NCBI GenBank assembly: GCA_965201045.1
Contig: OZ241746.1
Location: forward strand, 2,170,001-2,234,000
Length of the DNA: 64,000 nucleotides
From: JAPORK01 sp026710285
Lineage (GTDB): Bacteria; Pseudomonadota; Gammaproteobacteria; Pseudomonadales; Endozoicomonadaceae
Reading direction: 5' to 3'
Positions 19,501 to 29,074 of this stretch are shown here, piece by piece (the stretch's first letter is position 1; each line of letters opens with the position of its first letter). A program made the translations under genes and the position numbers. Below the pieces are notes generated by a model. It saw nothing but the letters and a program-made list of their open reading frames with translations. It did no database searches and was not told the origin of the DNA.

Positions 19501-22032
19501 TATAAGAGGTAGTGCTTTTTTTGTAACCGGTAACATAGTTTGCTTAACAGGCTGACCGGATACTGTTGTTTTTACAACGGAAATAACTGATCGATTTCCA
19601 AACCGGTCCTGTTGATAGCTGAGCATACATAAATGAGGATCATCATATTGTGTAATCCTGGTTATTCCGTTTGGAGTATGAACCTGTAATACTCTGCCAA
19701 AATCATCATAATCACGGGTAACCATCAATGTTTTTATGTGCCCTGAAGCATCAAAATAGTAGCTGTGTTCAGCAGTAAGTCTTCCGTGAGTATCAAAATA
19801 GTTGGTTTTTTTTAGCTGCCAGAAGCCGGGTTTAATTTTTCCTGTGGCATTAATGGCGCTACTAAAAAATTTTATTGCGCGTCCTGCGCTATCAAAAATA
19901 ATTTTATGTCTCAGACCGCTTGCAGGGAGTAGCTGTACTTCGTTGTGTTCAGGGCTAACAAGATAATGGTAATAGGTGCTGGATGAAGCAGAGGTGGCAT
20001 TTATTTTTTCTGTCTGTATAAGACGTCCCAGAGAGTCGTAGTGATAACAGACTGTATTATTACCGGAAGAATCGGTAATGCTCACTGTCTGATTAGTAAA
20101 TAAGCTGGTTACAGTCTGTGATGAGTGTTCTATTTTACCTTGTCCTGAATCAATGGTGCTGTAAGTAATTTTATAATTACCATCAGCGCTTTGTTTATAA
20201 TAGTAGTGTCTTGTAATGTATTTTAGTACTGAAGTAGATGATGTGGTTCCTGTCATTGTTATCTGTCTCAGCAATCCATAATTCAATATATTATTAATAT
20301 TATGATAATAATTACGTGTTGTTAGTGTATATTGCTCTCTGCTTTTAATAATTTGCTGTTTAAGTTTCAATAAATAGCCGGAACCATTACGGTTAAATTC
20401 TTTTTGATAAAAGTTGTAAGTAATCACAGGAGGTAACACGCTTTTCTCACCGTCCTGATTAGCAGCAGGGTATTGTATCACTCTTTCAGGTAAAGTGTTA
20501 AAAGACCAGCCATGAGATGGAGCAGGGCAGGCAGCATCTCCTGAAACAGGACAGTAATCTGTATGAGTTAAGCGACCAAAACTATCTGTATGATCTGTTA
20601 TACGACCAAAATCATCATATTTTGCTGTCACGCTACTCACAGCAGGTGTACCTGTATGATTGCCCCATACTTTCGAGACTATTTTCAATGGAAAACTATA
20701 GGTTACAGGCAGTCTGAAAAAAGAAGTGTGAGCACAGCCATTACTCTGATTGATGTTACAAAAAAAGTAGTGAACCTTTGATAGTATATTACCGTTACGA
20801 TCACTAATCTGTTGACTCTCAATCAACAGATGATATTTATTATAAGTGCGTATTTCTTTAATAAGACCGTTGTCTGCTGATGTTTTATAAGTGTAGTCTG
20901 AGGGTGCTTCAAACAGAGTATCTTTGTGCAGATTATCTGTTATTAATCCGGCATTAAAGCCGAGATAATCATGTTTGTCTGCGCTGACTTGCATATAATT
21001 ATAACGCATAACTATTGCGGGTTGTCCTGCTCCGGGATCGGTTATTTCGCGATTCACAGCACACAATGCATCTTTTGATGGCGCTGGTTTTTTGATAGCA
21101 TCTACACAATTGTAAGTGACTATCTTTTTTAGTCCTGTGGGATAATCAATTTTAGTAATAAGATGTCCTGTATAATGAATATACAAGCCTAAACTGTTTT
21201 GCTTACTCATTGATAGCAATGTGGCGTTTCGTAATTCATTATTTTCTTTTTTAAAAATGACCTTAATTGATTTTCCGTTATACCCTTTGCTGCTGATAGT
21301 TATTTGATTTTTTTTCCAGTTCAGTTGAATGCTGTTATTATGATCATCAGTAATATTCTGCAACTGATGTGTTCCGGGGATATATAAAAAATGCACACAA
21401 TTTCCATCTTGTTGCATAAGTGTGGTTTCATACCCTTCATGAGATAATATTTCACGCAAACCATTAACATAAGTAATGATGAAATGAGTCTTTTTATCAC
21501 CGCTGATACTGATATCATGTAATTTATGATAACGTGGTCGCCACTTTCCGCTATTATCCTGTTTCAGATAAAAGTTTTTACCACCCGCTGTAACCAACTG
21601 GTTGGTTGTAGGGTTAAACCGGGTTAAATTCCACTGCCATCCGAAACCAATATTGTCTTTATTTGCAACGCTTATACTGTTATAACTGGCTTCAAGATCA
21701 ATATTAGGACCGTGTCCCAGATTACTAAGCAGGCTACCTGCTTTTATGTGAGCAGTAAAGATACCTGTGCGCGGATCGACTGCAGACCCCCAGGTTTGTT
21801 TAAAATTCATAGCATTTGACCATATGCTCGTATCAGATGATTCTGATGAATAATCTTTTAACTTGTTTTTTGGTCTGAAAGAGACATTATTTTCTGGTTT
21901 TAAATTGGGTTTGTCAAAAACAGCAAGGTGGGGTTTGTGTATAGCGAAAACTATAGTAAACAGATCAAACAATATTATAAAAATGAGCACAAAACAAAAT
22001 GATAATTGCCGTTTTAATTGAATATATATCAT
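16573..22032 (-). CDS. Secreted RHS/YD-repeat protein, group B copy 1 (1819 aa)
   Basis: Signal peptide residues 1-30 (SFCFVLIFIILFDLFTIVFA); then IWSNAMNF, DPRTGIF, GFGWQWNLTRF; YD repeats; RHS core TDPVTGWQFLG to NDPSGN (about 1463). The post-core region has three Gly/Ala-rich hydrophobic segments (1480-1590) that could insert in a membrane. The final domain has Cys1673 in GCDSLTILLAAKF followed by KPL, and His1758 in KHMNLVQLGFD, 85 residues apart. These are proposed here as a cysteine-protease-like dyad, an inference. It differs from copy 2 mainly in two short patches beside these residues. It is transcribed toward rapZ and ends 167 bp from it. No ribosome-binding site is obvious before the ATG. 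Confidence 0.95.
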   Translation of the reverse strand: MIYIQLKRQLSFCFVLIFIILFDLFTIVFAIHKPHLAVFDKPNLKPENNVSFRPKNKLKDYSSESSDTSIWSNAMNFKQTWGSAVDPRTGIFTAHIKAGSLLSNLGHGPNIDLEASYNSISVANKDNIGFGWQWNLTRFNPTTNQLVTAGGKNFYLKQDNSGKWRPRYHKLHDISISGDKKTHFIITYVNGLREILSHEGYETTLMQQDGNCVHFLYIPGTHQLQNITDDHNNSIQLNWKKNQITISSKGYNGKSIKVIFKKENNELRNATLLSMSKQNSLGLYIHYTGHLITKIDYPTGLKKIVTYNCVDAIKKPAPSKDALCAVNREITDPGAGQPAIVMRYNYMQVSADKHDYLGFNAGLITDNLHKDTLFEAPSDYTYKTSADNGLIKEIRTYNKYHLLIESQQISDRNGNILSKVHYFFCNINQSNGCAHTSFFRLPVTYSFPLKIVSKVWGNHTGTPAVSSVTAKYDDFGRITDHTDSFGRLTHTDYCPVSGDAACPAPSHGWSFNTLPERVIQYPAANQDGEKSVLPPVITYNFYQKEFNRNGSGYLLKLKQQIIKSREQYTLTTRNYYHNINNILNYGLLRQITMTGTTSSTSVLKYITRHYYYKQSADGNYKITYSTIDSGQGKIEHSSQTVTSLFTNQTVSITDSSGNNTVCYHYDSLGRLIQTEKINATSASSSTYYHYLVSPEHNEVQLLPASGLRHKIIFDSAGRAIKFFSSAINATGKIKPGFWQLKKTNYFDTHGRLTAEHSYYFDASGHIKTLMVTRDYDDFGRVLQVHTPNGITRITQYDDPHLCMLSYQQDRFGNRSVISVVKTTVSGQPVKQTMLPVTKKALPLIQYLCTHSKKVAEAKTTTTQYDGFGRVTLIKDHQNKIIKQRYDALGHLISVLYPVGNQVQLVTDLAGHVIQQWSLPVSGGRYLLFSAGYNALGQRLWQAAEDGNKTLFTYTKSGKLSSVKTPSGHILSWQYNLSDLPVAKYLDNKLQLKINYDPLTMLPVRKEDITGVSIYTYGDDELLQTIVHSGKKGYPLDYRLFWEYDNNRRLISQNDISGNKIQIYYDKLGRIIITRYQPKKGPAETLIASVYDGFSRVTNVHYGSNMHRSITYDNWGHADNVTDTLGGKLLSQWKFSYDSSNNMTTLLYKADHHQYGLLHYQYDLAGNLKKMTCTGSTNLPLCPRETDINGSLLQKAPVITQQNYTFTPLKELAKADEILYDPQQNKTITKTINYNYFNFFAPLRPKQISISWNYQPPRVHPLSYDLCGNMIIDGENKITYNAFNQITDVITPEGKQSHYTYGSSGQKIIEQNKAGKSYFVYRNGHLINTMINSTGSKSHIIGYQLVAKSVNNIIDEYYESNYKGDVTAVLKKTNNTNNQYQLSVRNLYSPYGMIWHQKSASLPLYQQNLVGFNGERTDPVTGWQFLGPEQRAYNSQYRLFFTEDPLTGGYSFGNNNPIMHNDPSGNMPEWVGTTFKWMGYISTFGLSAIHQRWANIAGSAIMAGMAFASLGLAVADAGSSALFTAITAGAAISSAVPVAAASLPPNKGLDITAAVIGATTALIVTATSVALLGLSLFSALSSAEIPDSTQCLGCVSEGLMSSKMHQEFEQGSSIQSILNNISPSKDLMHYLLSDSSVETSIVNDDLYIYRTTFVQRLWNILLAFEKDNPGSIGCDSLTILLAAKFSEKPLKLKNYISFLNARVLTQKDTLLAIEHPYEKALQQVLSQFGEYIPLYNGTIPVSKVFTKPGQAAIIRSTKHMNLVQLGFDSTPGDINAMWNFYILNENGKIVGICREIKDIDFSLFFDENGDFRVIGYLSLN

Positions 22033-22559
22033 GTTTTTTTAAAGGAATTCAGGTGATACGAAAATGCATTATAATTGCAGATACAGATTGAAAAAACTCA
22101 ATTAATCAATTTTATAAAAATATTTTACTGGATGTAGATGGTTTTCGCTATTATTTTTATTCAATTTTACCTATAGCAGAATAAAAATAGAGGAATGTTA
22201 ACAAATTTTTCATACCAAAAACTCATCTTTTTTAGATGGCAGCAGTTGAAAATAATAACCAACTCTTGTTGATTTAATCAATAAAAATTTGCTTTCACTT
22301 TTTATCTGGATGAAGCTTAAGCCTTGTATTTTTTTAAAGTACTTTACTCTTCATTTTAAATTCAGGATGATTATTTTTTATGATCTGATCAATAATATAA
22401 TCAAAATATATAAACGACTAAAATTTAATATATGCATTACACTGAGAATCAAATATTTGTTTTTTATTTTATGAACATAAATCTATTAATATACAATTAT
22501 TTTGTCGTTAATATTTTTTTTTGTAAAATGGTAAATAAATTTGCTATATTTATTTTCGT
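22033..22559. other. Upstream region of group B RHS copy 1
   Basis: 527 bp, AT-rich, nearly identical to 28451-28970 and partly recurring at 30434 and 32334. It is expected to hold the RHS promoter (minus) and, in intact units, that of a divergent small gene (plus). Short frames such as the one at 22289 recur in all copies, but the DNA itself is nearly identical, so this gives no evidence of coding. Confidence 0.6.
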
Positions 22560-22920
22560 GTAACTATTCAGCCTGGTATGTAAAAATATCAGGCAAGTGA
22601 GAAGAAAGTAACAAACCCAGTGCAACAGATGCACTAATATTCTGTTTACGGCAACTTGAGATATAGCTACGTATAGCACAAAATATTCGGGCGCCTGTTT
22701 CACTGCTGAAACATCCGGAAACTTTTTGATGGACTTTAGTCATCCTTATATCCCGTTCTCCCTGATTATTTGTAAAAGGGACTGCAGGGTTGATCATAAA
22801 TCGCAATATTTCTTGTTTATAAAACTCTATCTAACTGTATATAAAAGGTATTTGTCAAGGAATTTATATTTTTTCATTGGGTTCAGGTGATGATGATATT
22901 ATTTATGGCTGAATAGTTAC
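22560..22920. mobile_element. Internally deleted IS66-family element (361 bp)
   Basis: It is bounded by perfect 14-bp inverted repeats, GTAACTATTCAGCC at 22560 and its complement ending at 22920. The GTAA start is typical of IS66 ends. Only the transposase C-terminus survives between them. No 8-bp target duplication is present: the left flank is RHS-upstream DNA and the right flank is RHS-downstream DNA, so the element marks the junction of the two tandem units. Confidence 0.85.
22564..22806 (-). pseudogene. IS66 transposase C-terminal fragment
   Basis: Eighty residues match the end of IS66 TnpC-type transposases: PAVPFTNNQGERDIRM, KVSGCFSSETGARIFCAIRSYISS, then RKQNISASVAL. This segment normally follows the catalytic core. 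The N-terminal about 400 residues and the accessory genes are absent, so it cannot transpose alone. Confidence 0.85.
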
Positions 22921-25900
22921 GCCAATAGTTGTATTGACATACCCTCACTGGCATTACAATTGCACTAAAATGATTGCTGAAACGGGTTAATTAATTGAGA
23001 GAGAGATATCCAATAACTCTAAAGTCTCCATTTTCATCAAGGAATAATGAACAATCTATGTCCTTAAGTTGTCCAGATACACCGATAATGTTTCCATTTT
23101 CATTGAGTGTATAGAAATTCCACATTGCGTTTATATCTCCGGGATTGCTGTCAAAACCTAATTGCACTAGATTCATGTGATTAGTACTACGGATAATAGC
23201 AGCCTGACCGGGTTTCGTAAAAACTTTGCTCACAGGGATTGTACCATTATAAAGAGGTATATACTCTCCAAACTGTGACAATACTTGCTGCAGTGCCTTT
23301 TCATAAGGGTGCTCTATAGCTAACAGAGTATCTTTTTGAGTTAATACTCTTGCATTTAAAAAGGATATGTAATTTTTCAGCTTGAGTGGTTTTCCTGAAA
23401 ATTTTGCTGCTAGTAATATTGTAAGTGAATCACACCCAATACTACCAGGGTTATCTTTTTCAAATGCCAGTAAAATATTCCATAATCGTTGCACAAACAT
23501 TGTCGTGCATATGTGAATATTATCATTTATAATACTAAATTTGACCCATTCATCTGAGTGTAGATAGTTCATTAAGTCTTTAGAAGGAGAGATATTATTA
23601 AGGATTGATTGTATTGAACTACCCTGCTCAAACTCCTGATGCATTTTTGATGACATTAGTCCTTCGCTAACACAACCCAAACATTGTGTGGAATCAGGTA
23701 TTTCTGCTGAAGATAATGCGCTAAACAGACTAAGTCCCAGCAACGCTACACTTGTTGCTGTTACTATTAGTGCTGTTGTTGCACCAATAACTGCTGCTGT
23801 AATATCCAAACCTTTGTTAGGTGGAAGAGAGGCAGCAGCAACGGGAACAGCACTGCTAATTGCAGCACCTGCCGTTATTGCAGTAAACAGTGCACTGCTC
23901 CCTGCATCAGCTACAGCTAAACCTAACGATGCAAATGCCATGCCTGCCATTATTGCTGAACCGGCAATATTTGCCCAACGCTGATGAATGGCGCTTAAAC
24001 CAAATGTACTAATGTATCCCATCCATTTAAAAGTGGTTCCCACCCATTCGGGCATATTTCCACTGGGATCATTATGCATTATTGGATTATTATTACCAAA
24101 GCTATAGCCTCCTGTTAATGGATCTTCAGTAAAAAAAAGACGATATTGCGAATTATACGCCCTTTGCTCCGGACCTAAAAACTGCCATCCTGTGACTGGA
24201 TCAGTACGTTCACCATTAAATCCAACCAAATTTTGCTGGTACAATGGCAATGGTGCAGATTTTTGATGCCAAATCATACCGTATGGACTATACAGGTTAC
24301 GTACACTCAACTGATACTGATTGTTCGTATTATTGGTTTTTTTTAAAACTGCGGTAACATCACCTTTGTAATTGCTTTCATAATATTCATCAATAATATT
24401 ATTAACAGATTTAGCAACCAGTTGATAACCAATAATATGCGATTTACTTCCTGTACTGTTGATCATCGTATTAATCAGATGACCATTACGATAAACAAAA
24501 TAACTTTTACCTACTTTGTTTTGTTCAATTATTTTTTGACCACTACTACCATAGGTATAATGATTCTGTTTCCCTTCAGGTGTTATCACATCGGTTATTT
24601 GATTAAAAGCATTGTAAGTAATTTTATTTTCTCCATCGATTATCATATTTCCGCAAAGATCATAACTGAGTGGATGCACTCTGGGTGGCTGGTCATTCCA
24701 ACTAATACTGATTTGTTTGGGGCGTAAAGGGGCAAAAAAATTGAAATAATTATAATTTATGGTTTTAGTAATAGTCTTATTTTGTTGTGAATCATACAAA
24801 ATTTCGTCTGCTTTTGCTAATTTCTTTAATGGTGTAAATGTATAGTTTTGTTGAGTAATCACCGGGGCTTTTTGTAATAAACTACCACTGATGTTAGCTT
24901 CTCTTGGGCATAACGGCAAATTAGTAGACCCCGTGCAGGTCATTTTTTTTAGATTGCCAGCGAGATCATACTGATAATGCAGCAAGCCATATTGATGGTG
25001 ATCTGCTTTATATAAAAGTGTAGTCATATTATTGCTGCTGTCATAACTAAACTTCCACTGTGATAATAGTTTTCCTCCCAAAGTATCAGTTACATTATCT
25101 GCATGTCCCCAGTTATCATAAGTAATGCTTCGGTGCATGTTACTACCATAATGAACATTAGTCACCCTGGAAAAACCATCATAAACAGAAGCAATAAGTG
25201 TTTCAGCAGGACCCTTTTTTGGCTGATAACGTGTGGTAATAATACGACCAAGTTTATCATAGTAGATTTGTATTTTATTACCTGAAATATCATTTTGACT
25301 GATAAGACGGCGATTGTTGTCATACTCACAAAATAAGCGGTAATCCAAAGGATAACCTTTTTTTCCATTATGAACGATAGTTTGTAGTAATTCGTCATCA
25401 CCATAAGTATAAATACTGACTCCGCTTATATCTTCTTTTCTGACCGGTAACATGGTCAGAGGATCGTAGTTTATCTTTAATTGTAATTTATTGTCCAAAT
25501 ATTTAGCAACTGGCAGATCAGATAAATTGTATTGCCATGATAATATATGTCCGGATGGTGTCCTGGCTGAGGAAAGTTTTCCACTTTTAGTATAAGTGAA
25601 TAGTGTCTTGTTACCATCTTCAGCAGCCTGCCACAAGCGTTGTCCTAATGCGTTATATCCTGCAGAAAATAGCAGATAGCGCCCTCCTGAAATAGGTAAA
25701 CTCCACTGTTGAATAACATGACCAGCTAAATCAGTAACCAGTTGCACTTGATTGCCTGCAGGATCGATAACAGAGATCAGATGACCAAGTGCATCATAGT
25801 GTTGTTTTATTATTTTATTTTGGTGATCTTTAATTAAAGTTACACGACCAAATCCATCATATTGTGTTATTGTTGTTTTTGCTTCTGCTACTTTATCACT

Positions 25901-28900
25901 ATGAGTACACAAATATTGTATAAGAGGCAGTGCTTTTTTTGTAACCGGTAAAATAGTTTGCTTAACAGGCTGACCGGATGCTGTTGTTTTTACAACAGAA
26001 ATAACCGATCGATTTCCAAACTGATCCTGTTGATAGCTGAGCATACATAAATGAGGATCATCATATTGTGTAATCCTGGTTATTCCGTTTGGAGTATGAA
26101 CCTGTAATAATCTGCCAAAATCATCATAATCACGGGTAACCATCAATGTTTTTATGTGCCCTGAAGTATCAAAATAGTAACTGTGTTCAGTAGTAAGTCT
26201 TCCGTGAGTATCAAAATAGTTGGTTTTTTTTAGCTGCCAGAAGCCAGGTTTAATTTTTCCTGTGGCATTAATGGCACTGTCAAAAAATTTTATTGCCCGT
26301 CCTGCGCCATCAAAAATAATTTTATGTCTTAGACCACTTGCAGGGAGTAGCTGTACTTCGTTGTGTTCAGGGTTAACAAGATAATGGTAATAGGTGCTGA
26401 ATGAAGCAGAGGTGGCATTTATTTTTTCTGTCTGTATAAGACGTCCCAGAGAGTCGTAGTGGTAACAGACTGTATTATTACCGGAAGAATCGGTAATGCT
26501 CACTGTCTGATTAGTAAATAAGCTGGTTACAGTCTGTGATGAGTGCTCTGTTTTAACTTGTCCTGAATCAATGGTGCTGTAAGTAATTTTATAATTACCA
26601 TCGGCACTTTGTTTATAATAATAGCGTCTTGTAATATATTTTAGTGCTGAAGCAGATGGTGTGGTTCCTGTCATTGTTATCTGTCTCAGCAATCCATAAT
26701 TCAATATATTATTAATATTATGATAATAATTACGTGTTGTTAGTGTATATTGCTCTCTGCTTTTAATAATTTGCTGTTTAAGTTTCAACAAATAGCCGGA
26801 ACCATTACGGTTAAATTCTTTTTGATAAAAGTTGTAAGTAATCACAGGAGGTAACACGCTTTTCTCACCGTCCTGATTAGCAGCAGGGTATTGTATCACT
26901 CTTTCAGGTAAAGTGTTAAAAGACCAGCCATGAGATGGAGCAGGGCAGGCAGCATCTCCTGAAACAGGACAGTAATCTGTATGAGTTAAGCGACCAAAAC
27001 TATCTGTATGATCTGTTATACGACCAAAATCATCATATTTTGCTGTCACGCTACTCACAGCAGGTGTACCTGTATGATTGCCCCATACTTTCGAGACTAT
27101 TTTCAATGGAAAACTATAGGTTACAGGCAGTCTGAAAAAAGAGGTGTGAGCACAGCCATTACTCTGATTGATATTACAAAAAAAGTAGTGAACCTTTGAT
27201 AGTATATTACCGGTACGATCACTAATCTGCTGACTGTCAATCAATAGATGATATTTATTATAAGTGCGTATTTCTTTAATAAGACCGTTGTCTGCTGATG
27301 TTTTATAAGTGTAGTCTGAGGGTGCTTCAAACAGAGTATCTTTGTGCAGATTATCTGTTATTAATCCGGCATTAAAGCCGAGATAATCATGTTTGTCTGC
27401 GCTGACTTGCATATAATTATAACGCATAACTATTGCGGGTTGTCCTGCTCCGGGAGCGGTTATTTCACGATTCACAGCACACAATGCATCTTTTGATGGC
27501 GCTGGTTTTTTGATAGCATCTACACAATTGTAAGTGACTATCTTTTTTAGTCCTGTGGGATAATCAATTTTAGTGATAAGATGTCCTGTATAATGAATAT
27601 ACAAGCCTAAACTGTTTTGCTTACTCATTGATAGCAATGTGGCGTTTCGTAATTCATTATTTTCTTTTTTAAAAATGACCTTAATTGATTTTCCGTTATA
27701 CCCTCTGCTGCTGATAGTTATTTGATTTTTTTTCCAGTTCAGTTGAATGCTGTTATTATGATCATCGGTAATATTCTGCAACTGATGTGTTCCGGGGATA
27801 TATAAAAAATGCACACAATTTCCATCTTGTTGCATAAGTGTGGTTTCATACCCTTCATGAGATAATATTTCACGCAAACCATTAACATAAGTAATGATGA
27901 AATGAGTCTTTTTATCACCGCTGATACTGATATCATGTAATTTATGATAACGTGGTCGCCACTTTCCGCTATTATCCTGTTTCAGATAAAAGTTTTTACC
28001 ACCCGCTGTAACCAACTGGTTGGTTGCAGGGTTAAACCGGGTTAAATTCCACTGCCATCCGAAACCAATATTGTCTTTATTTGCAACGCTTATACTGTTA
28101 TAACTGGCTTCAAGATCAATATTAGGACCGTGTCCCAGATTACTAAGCAGGCTACCTGCTTTTATGTGAGCAGTAAAGATACCTGTGCGCGGATCGACTG
28201 CAGACCCCCAGGTTTGTTTAAAATTCATAGCATTTGACCATATGCTCGTATCAGATGATTCTGATGAATAATCTTTTAACTTGTTTTTTGGTCTGAAAGA
28301 GACATTATTTTCTGGTTTTAAATTGGGTTTGTCAAAAACAGCAAGGTGGGGTTTGTGTATAGCGAAAACTATAGTAAACAGATCAAATAATATTATAAAA
28401 ATGAGCACAAAACAAAATGATAATTGCCGTTTTAATTGAATATATATCATGTTTTTTTAAAGGAATTCAGGTGATACGAAAATGCATTATAATTGCAGAT
28501 ACAGATTGAAAAAACTCAATTAATCAATTTTATAAAAATATTTTACTGGGTGTAGATGGTTTTCGCTATTATTTTTATTCAATTTTACCTATAGCAGAAT
28601 AAAAATAGAGGAACGTTAACAAATTTTTCATACCAAAAACTCATCTTTTTTAGATGGCAGCAGTTGAAAATAATAACCAACTCTTGTTGATTGAATCAAT
28701 AAAAATTTGCTTTCACTTTTTATCTGGATGAAGCTTAAGCCTTGTATTTTTTTAAAGTACTTTACTCTTCATTTTAAATTTAGGATGATTATTTTTTATG
28801 ATCTGATCAATAATATAATCAAAATGTATAAACGACTAAAATTTTATATATGCACTGCACTGAGAATCAACTATTTATTTTTTTATTTTTATGAGCATAA

Positions 28901-28970
28901 ATATATTAATATACAGTTGTTTTCGTTAATATTTTTTTGTAAATGATAAATAAATCTACTATAATTTTCG
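22921..28970. repeat. Tandem duplication copy 2 (group B RHS unit)
   Basis: Direct-repeat partner of 16503-22559. It continues on its right side into the first small-secreted-protein cassette, so it preserves the ancestral arrangement: RHS (-), intergenic, small gene (+). Confidence 0.9.
22991..28450 (-). CDS. Secreted RHS/YD-repeat protein, group B copy 2 (1819 aa)
   Basis: Near-identical to the gene 6418 bp away, with the same length and no indels. Differences are scattered singletons (for example NPTTNQ/NPATNQ), except for two clusters in the last domain: about 1625-1650 (NYLHSDEWVKFSIINDNIHICTTM here) and about 1780-1800 (NIIGVSGQLKDIDCSLFL). Cys1673 and His1758 are kept (GCDSLTILL, NHMNLVQLG). 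It is divergently oriented to the small cysteine-rich gene at 29075, with 624 bp between the start codons, a natural place for shared control. Confidence 0.95.
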   Translation of the reverse strand: MIYIQLKRQLSFCFVLIFIILFDLFTIVFAIHKPHLAVFDKPNLKPENNVSFRPKNKLKDYSSESSDTSIWSNAMNFKQTWGSAVDPRTGIFTAHIKAGSLLSNLGHGPNIDLEASYNSISVANKDNIGFGWQWNLTRFNPATNQLVTAGGKNFYLKQDNSGKWRPRYHKLHDISISGDKKTHFIITYVNGLREILSHEGYETTLMQQDGNCVHFLYIPGTHQLQNITDDHNNSIQLNWKKNQITISSRGYNGKSIKVIFKKENNELRNATLLSMSKQNSLGLYIHYTGHLITKIDYPTGLKKIVTYNCVDAIKKPAPSKDALCAVNREITAPGAGQPAIVMRYNYMQVSADKHDYLGFNAGLITDNLHKDTLFEAPSDYTYKTSADNGLIKEIRTYNKYHLLIDSQQISDRTGNILSKVHYFFCNINQSNGCAHTSFFRLPVTYSFPLKIVSKVWGNHTGTPAVSSVTAKYDDFGRITDHTDSFGRLTHTDYCPVSGDAACPAPSHGWSFNTLPERVIQYPAANQDGEKSVLPPVITYNFYQKEFNRNGSGYLLKLKQQIIKSREQYTLTTRNYYHNINNILNYGLLRQITMTGTTPSASALKYITRRYYYKQSADGNYKITYSTIDSGQVKTEHSSQTVTSLFTNQTVSITDSSGNNTVCYHYDSLGRLIQTEKINATSASFSTYYHYLVNPEHNEVQLLPASGLRHKIIFDGAGRAIKFFDSAINATGKIKPGFWQLKKTNYFDTHGRLTTEHSYYFDTSGHIKTLMVTRDYDDFGRLLQVHTPNGITRITQYDDPHLCMLSYQQDQFGNRSVISVVKTTASGQPVKQTILPVTKKALPLIQYLCTHSDKVAEAKTTITQYDGFGRVTLIKDHQNKIIKQHYDALGHLISVIDPAGNQVQLVTDLAGHVIQQWSLPISGGRYLLFSAGYNALGQRLWQAAEDGNKTLFTYTKSGKLSSARTPSGHILSWQYNLSDLPVAKYLDNKLQLKINYDPLTMLPVRKEDISGVSIYTYGDDELLQTIVHNGKKGYPLDYRLFCEYDNNRRLISQNDISGNKIQIYYDKLGRIITTRYQPKKGPAETLIASVYDGFSRVTNVHYGSNMHRSITYDNWGHADNVTDTLGGKLLSQWKFSYDSSNNMTTLLYKADHHQYGLLHYQYDLAGNLKKMTCTGSTNLPLCPREANISGSLLQKAPVITQQNYTFTPLKKLAKADEILYDSQQNKTITKTINYNYFNFFAPLRPKQISISWNDQPPRVHPLSYDLCGNMIIDGENKITYNAFNQITDVITPEGKQNHYTYGSSGQKIIEQNKVGKSYFVYRNGHLINTMINSTGSKSHIIGYQLVAKSVNNIIDEYYESNYKGDVTAVLKKTNNTNNQYQLSVRNLYSPYGMIWHQKSAPLPLYQQNLVGFNGERTDPVTGWQFLGPEQRAYNSQYRLFFTEDPLTGGYSFGNNNPIMHNDPSGNMPEWVGTTFKWMGYISTFGLSAIHQRWANIAGSAIMAGMAFASLGLAVADAGSSALFTAITAGAAISSAVPVAAASLPPNKGLDITAAVIGATTALIVTATSVALLGLSLFSALSSAEIPDSTQCLGCVSEGLMSSKMHQEFEQGSSIQSILNNISPSKDLMNYLHSDEWVKFSIINDNIHICTTMFVQRLWNILLAFEKDNPGSIGCDSLTILLAAKFSGKPLKLKNYISFLNARVLTQKDTLLAIEHPYEKALQQVLSQFGEYIPLYNGTIPVSKVFTKPGQAAIIRSTNHMNLVQLGFDSNPGDINAMWNFYTLNENGNIIGVSGQLKDIDCSLFLDENGDFRVIGYLSLN

Positions 28971-29074
28971 TTTTGAAATAGATTTAATCATAACATAAAA
29001 AAGGGGGTGGCTGTTCTAAAATAATATTGATATTACAACTCAAAAAAACAATGATAATCAAATGGAATAAACAA
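28451..29074. other. Divergent intergenic region, group B RHS / small secreted gene
   Basis: It repeats 22033-22559 up to 28970, then adds TTTTGAAATA and a purine-rich AAAAAAGGGGGTGG block (about 28995) that precedes all three cassette genes by about 70 bp. A TTG at 29027 opens a frame running straight into the small gene, but the paralogues have stops there, so I treat it as leader DNA. Promoters were not resolved. Confidence 0.55.

Larger units (their letters stand above)
16503..22559. repeat. Tandem duplication copy 1 (group B RHS unit)
   Basis: This stretch recurs at 22921-28970 with a constant offset of 6418 bp through the coding part and very high identity. It spans the 3' flank, the whole RHS gene and about 530 bp of its upstream DNA. 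The copy stops abruptly at the IS66 relic, where copy 2 carries on into a small secreted-protein gene. Confidence 0.9.

Noticed and set aside
22289..22474. Short frame MLSLFIWMKLKPC... recurring at 28707 and 32349 and in cassette 2
   Set aside because: The DNA is almost identical among copies, so frame retention says nothing about coding, and the length varies between copies.
29027..29074. TTG start extending the cassette 1 small protein by 16 residues
   Set aside because: It would displace the signal peptide, and the sister genes have stop codons between the equivalent TTG and the ATG.
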